In this document: positions 62,164 to 64,000 of the stretch, piece after piece
Numbering within the stretch: position 1 is the stretch's first letter
Layout of the letters: every line of letters starts with the position of its first letter
NCBI RefSeq assembly: GCF_003515775.1
Contig: NZ_QWEI01000002.1
Coordinates: 248,001-312,000, forward strand
Origin: Ureibacillus yapensis
GTDB taxonomy: Bacteria; Bacillota; Bacilli; Bacillales_A; Planococcaceae
Direction: 5' to 3'
Length of the DNA stretch: 64,000 nt
The notes under the pieces: generated by a model
Databases searched by the model: none
What the model was told of the DNA's origin: nothing
What the model saw: the letters and a program-made list of their open reading frames with translations, nothing else
Translations under genes and position numbers: made by a program

Positions 62164-63516
62164 TTATTTCCCTCCTTTTTGGTCGGTGATTGATACGATT
62201 TTGGCCTGCGCCACTCCATCATGGAAATGAATAGAAATTTCATCATCGCGAGAAATTTTTGAGATTGAATTAACCACTTCGTCTTCTTTATAAGCAACAC
62301 TATAACCCCTTGTCATTATCGCCAAAGGATTCAGTGCTTGGAGTGTACGAACATTGGATAAATATTGATCTTTTTTCTTATCTAGATGCTGTGAAATCGA
62401 TCGTGATAGCAATCTTGTCAATTGTTCAATTTGTTTGTAGTTCGATTGAATCTCATTTTGCGGAGAATGCAATTTGATTGTGCTCTCCAATTTTTGAAGT
62501 TCACTTGTTTTTTTCATCAAAAACATCTGGGATGCCCTTCCGAGCTGCATATCCAATTGAATAATCCGCTCTGTAAAAGGACGATAAAGACGTTCCGGTG
62601 TTGCTAATGGATAAGCATTTTGCAGTTTATTTAAACGGCTTCTTTCGTATTGCAGCCTGGATGACATCATTTGGTGCAGTTGGGATCTTGAGCTCAAAAT
62701 CCGCTGAATCAATTCCTGCTGGTTCGGTACTGCCAGTTCTGCGGCCGCTGTCGGAGTAGGCGCACGCAAATCCGCGACAAAATCAGCAATTGTTGTATCC
62801 GTTTCATGCCCTACCGCACTAATGATTGGTATGCGGCTCTCGAAAATTGCCCGGGCAACGATTTCTTCATTAAACGCCCATAAATCCTCAATTGAACCTC
62901 CACCGCGTCCCACGATTAAGACGTCACAGAATTGCTGTTTGTTCGCTAACTGTATATTTCCAACAATATTAGGGGCTGCATGATCACCCTGCACAACTGT
63001 TGGATAAATTAGGATTTCCGTTTGTGGGTAGCGTCGTGAAATGGTTGTGCAAATATCCCGGATGGCGGCTCCTGTTGTTGCCGTCAGTACACCAACCGTT
63101 TTCGGGAATGCTGGAATGGGCTGTTTAAAATTCGGGTTAAATAAACCTTCTTTTTGCAGTTTTTCTTTCAATTGATTAAACGCCACGAACAAACCGCCTA
63201 TGCCATCCGGTTCCATGACATTTGCATAAAGCTGGTAGTTCCCCGAAGCTTCATAAACGGAAACTTCCCCTCGGATATAAACTTGCATCCCCTCTTCAGG
63301 CCTGAATTTCAATTTACTTGCCTGGGTACGGAACATGGCAGCATTTATTCGGGCCCCATCGTCTTTCAGCGTAAAGTAGATATGCCCTGAAGTATGTATT
63401 TTGACATTCGATAATTCCCCTTTTACGTAGACTTCACGCAAATGCGGATCTGCATCAAATTTTCTTTTAATATATTTTGTTAGTGCTTTTACCGTTAAAT
63501 AAGAAGACGCTGACAT
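62164..63516 (-). CDS. xseA: Exodeoxyribonuclease VII large subunit
   Basis: A 450-residue catalytic subunit. The N-terminal OB fold (about 1-100, YLTVKALTKYIKRKFDADPH) is followed by the catalytic domain with TVGVLTATTGAAIRDI near residue 135, VGRGGGSIEDLWAFNEE near 215 and SAVGHETDTTIADFVADLRA near 245. A long coiled-coil region (about 270-400) and a short C-terminal beta segment complete it. AAGGAG precedes the ATG. It follows folD by 154 bases. Confidence 0.96.
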   Translation of the reverse strand: MSASSYLTVKALTKYIKRKFDADPHLREVYVKGELSNVKIHTSGHIYFTLKDDGARINAAMFRTQASKLKFRPEEGMQVYIRGEVSVYEASGNYQLYANVMEPDGIGGLFVAFNQLKEKLQKEGLFNPNFKQPIPAFPKTVGVLTATTGAAIRDICTTISRRYPQTEILIYPTVVQGDHAAPNIVGNIQLANKQQFCDVLIVGRGGGSIEDLWAFNEEIVARAIFESRIPIISAVGHETDTTIADFVADLRAPTPTAAAELAVPNQQELIQRILSSRSQLHQMMSSRLQYERSRLNKLQNAYPLATPERLYRPFTERIIQLDMQLGRASQMFLMKKTSELQKLESTIKLHSPQNEIQSNYKQIEQLTRLLSRSISQHLDKKKDQYLSNVRTLQALNPLAIMTRGYSVAYKEDEVVNSISKISRDDEISIHFHDGVAQAKIVSITDQKGGK

Positions 63517-63670
63517 TGACTCGGCTCCTTCTTTCGATTAGATTTCATTCCAAAAGAAAAGCTGTTTCTCTATACATCATTCTCCCTGATGAGTGAATGG
63601 ATGTTTTAAGCGGAAGTTTATATGTATACTCATCCGCGCAGAAAAACAGCTTCAGTTTCTTATATATATT

Positions 63671-64000
63671 TTACATGTTTTTAGATGATTTGTCCTGTGA
63701 AAGCGATTTTTCGGCTGATTGAACCGTATTAAATAGCAGCATCGTTATCGTCATTGGTCCAACGCCACCGGGAACAGGAGTGATATGGGACGCAACTTGC
63801 TCTACTTCCGCAAAATGGACATCCCCTATTAATTTGTTATTGTCGTCTCGGTTAATCCCAACGTCAATAACGACAGCACCAGGTTTTATGTGCTCTTTTG
63901 TAATAAAATTCGGCTGTCCAACAGCAGCAATTAGAATATCGGCTTGTCTCGTAAAGGACGGCAGGTCTTTTGTTTTTGAATGTGTATATGTAACAGTGGC
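63671..64000 (-). CDS. folD: Methylenetetrahydrofolate dehydrogenase/cyclohydrolase FolD (3' part)
   Basis: The last 109 codons of folD; the 5' part lies beyond the right edge of the window. The translation begins [20 protein letters not shown] and includes [25 protein letters not shown] and the family signature [14 protein letters not shown], ending in a variable polar tail ([14 protein letters not shown]). The enzyme interconverts methylene-, methenyl- and formyl-tetrahydrofolate with NADP. In Bacillales it stands directly before xseA, as here. Confidence 0.95.
   Translation of the reverse strand, partial: ATVTYTHSKTKDLPSFTRQADILIAAVGQPNFITKEHIKPGAVVIDVGINRDDNNKLIGDVHFAEVEQVASHITPVPGGVGPMTITMLLFNTVQSAEKSLSQDKSSKNM

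Noticed and set aside
63540-63670. folD terminator
   Set aside because: AAGCTGTTT and AAAACAGCTT can pair, but the loop is about 90 bases with no clear compact hairpin, so it was not called.

Overview
The window looks like part of the chromosome of an endospore-forming member of the Bacillales, probably Planococcaceae-like (Lysinibacillus, Solibacillus and relatives). That placement is inferred from gene content and order. It carries spo0A and spoIVB next to recN, argR, tlyA, dxs, ispA, xseB, xseA and folD, in the order known from Bacillus subtilis. The bkd cluster, brxB, yqjA, mce, acyl-CoA carboxylase beta and a PepT-like peptidase also keep their relative places. The DNA is AT-rich, ribosome binding sites are strong (GGAGG/GAGGTG), and TTG or GTG starts are common. 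Most genes lie on the minus strand.

Region by region. 0-5.6 kb: an FUSC-type membrane protein, a DNA alkyltransferase (ogt), small membrane proteins (DUF4064, DUF1648), a pair of fluoride-channel genes (crcB) and a DedA protein. 5.6-22.8 kb: a CheW-like protein, a tripeptidase-like peptidase, acyl-CoA carboxylase beta with methylmalonyl-CoA epimerase, the 30-residue Prli42 gene, YqjA, bacilliredoxin BrxB, MeaB with both methylmalonyl-CoA mutase subunits, then the branched-chain keto acid dehydrogenase genes and leucine dehydrogenase. Together these can take Val/Ile carbon through propionyl-CoA to succinyl-CoA. The phosphotransbutyrylase and butyrate kinase genes present in the B. subtilis operon are absent. 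22.9-26.1 kb: DUF2627, a glycerophosphodiester phosphodiesterase, a FapA-like protein and a lone phage-type holin.

26.2-43.1 kb is a catabolic region with two parallel modules. One has an MFS carrier, acyl-CoA dehydrogenase, acyl-CoA ligase, enoyl-CoA hydratase, 3-hydroxyacyl-CoA dehydrogenase and a PucR-type regulator. The other has an MFS carrier, a flavin monooxygenase, an extradiol-type dioxygenase, an FAH-family hydrolase and a divergent PucR-type regulator, followed by a Bcr/CflA exporter. CcpA- and CodY-like sites lie at the module boundaries. The likely role is uptake and degradation of aromatic or aryl-aliphatic acids (inference).

43.2-53.3 kb is accessory DNA: an erythromycin-esterase-family protein, a CPBP-like protein lacking its catalytic Glu pair, a cytosolic trypsin-like protease with a small partner gene, a DUF4145-like protein, the alternative lipid II flippase Amj, a yellow/royal-jelly-family protein, four copies of a roughly 75-bp palindromic repeat, and the 3' remnant of a group II intron. 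53.4-64 kb returns to the conserved spo0A-spoIVB-recN-argR-tlyA-dxs-ispA-xseB-xseA-folD block, with a terminator-bearing tandem repeat between tlyA and argR. No rRNA, tRNA, CRISPR array or complete insertion sequence was seen.
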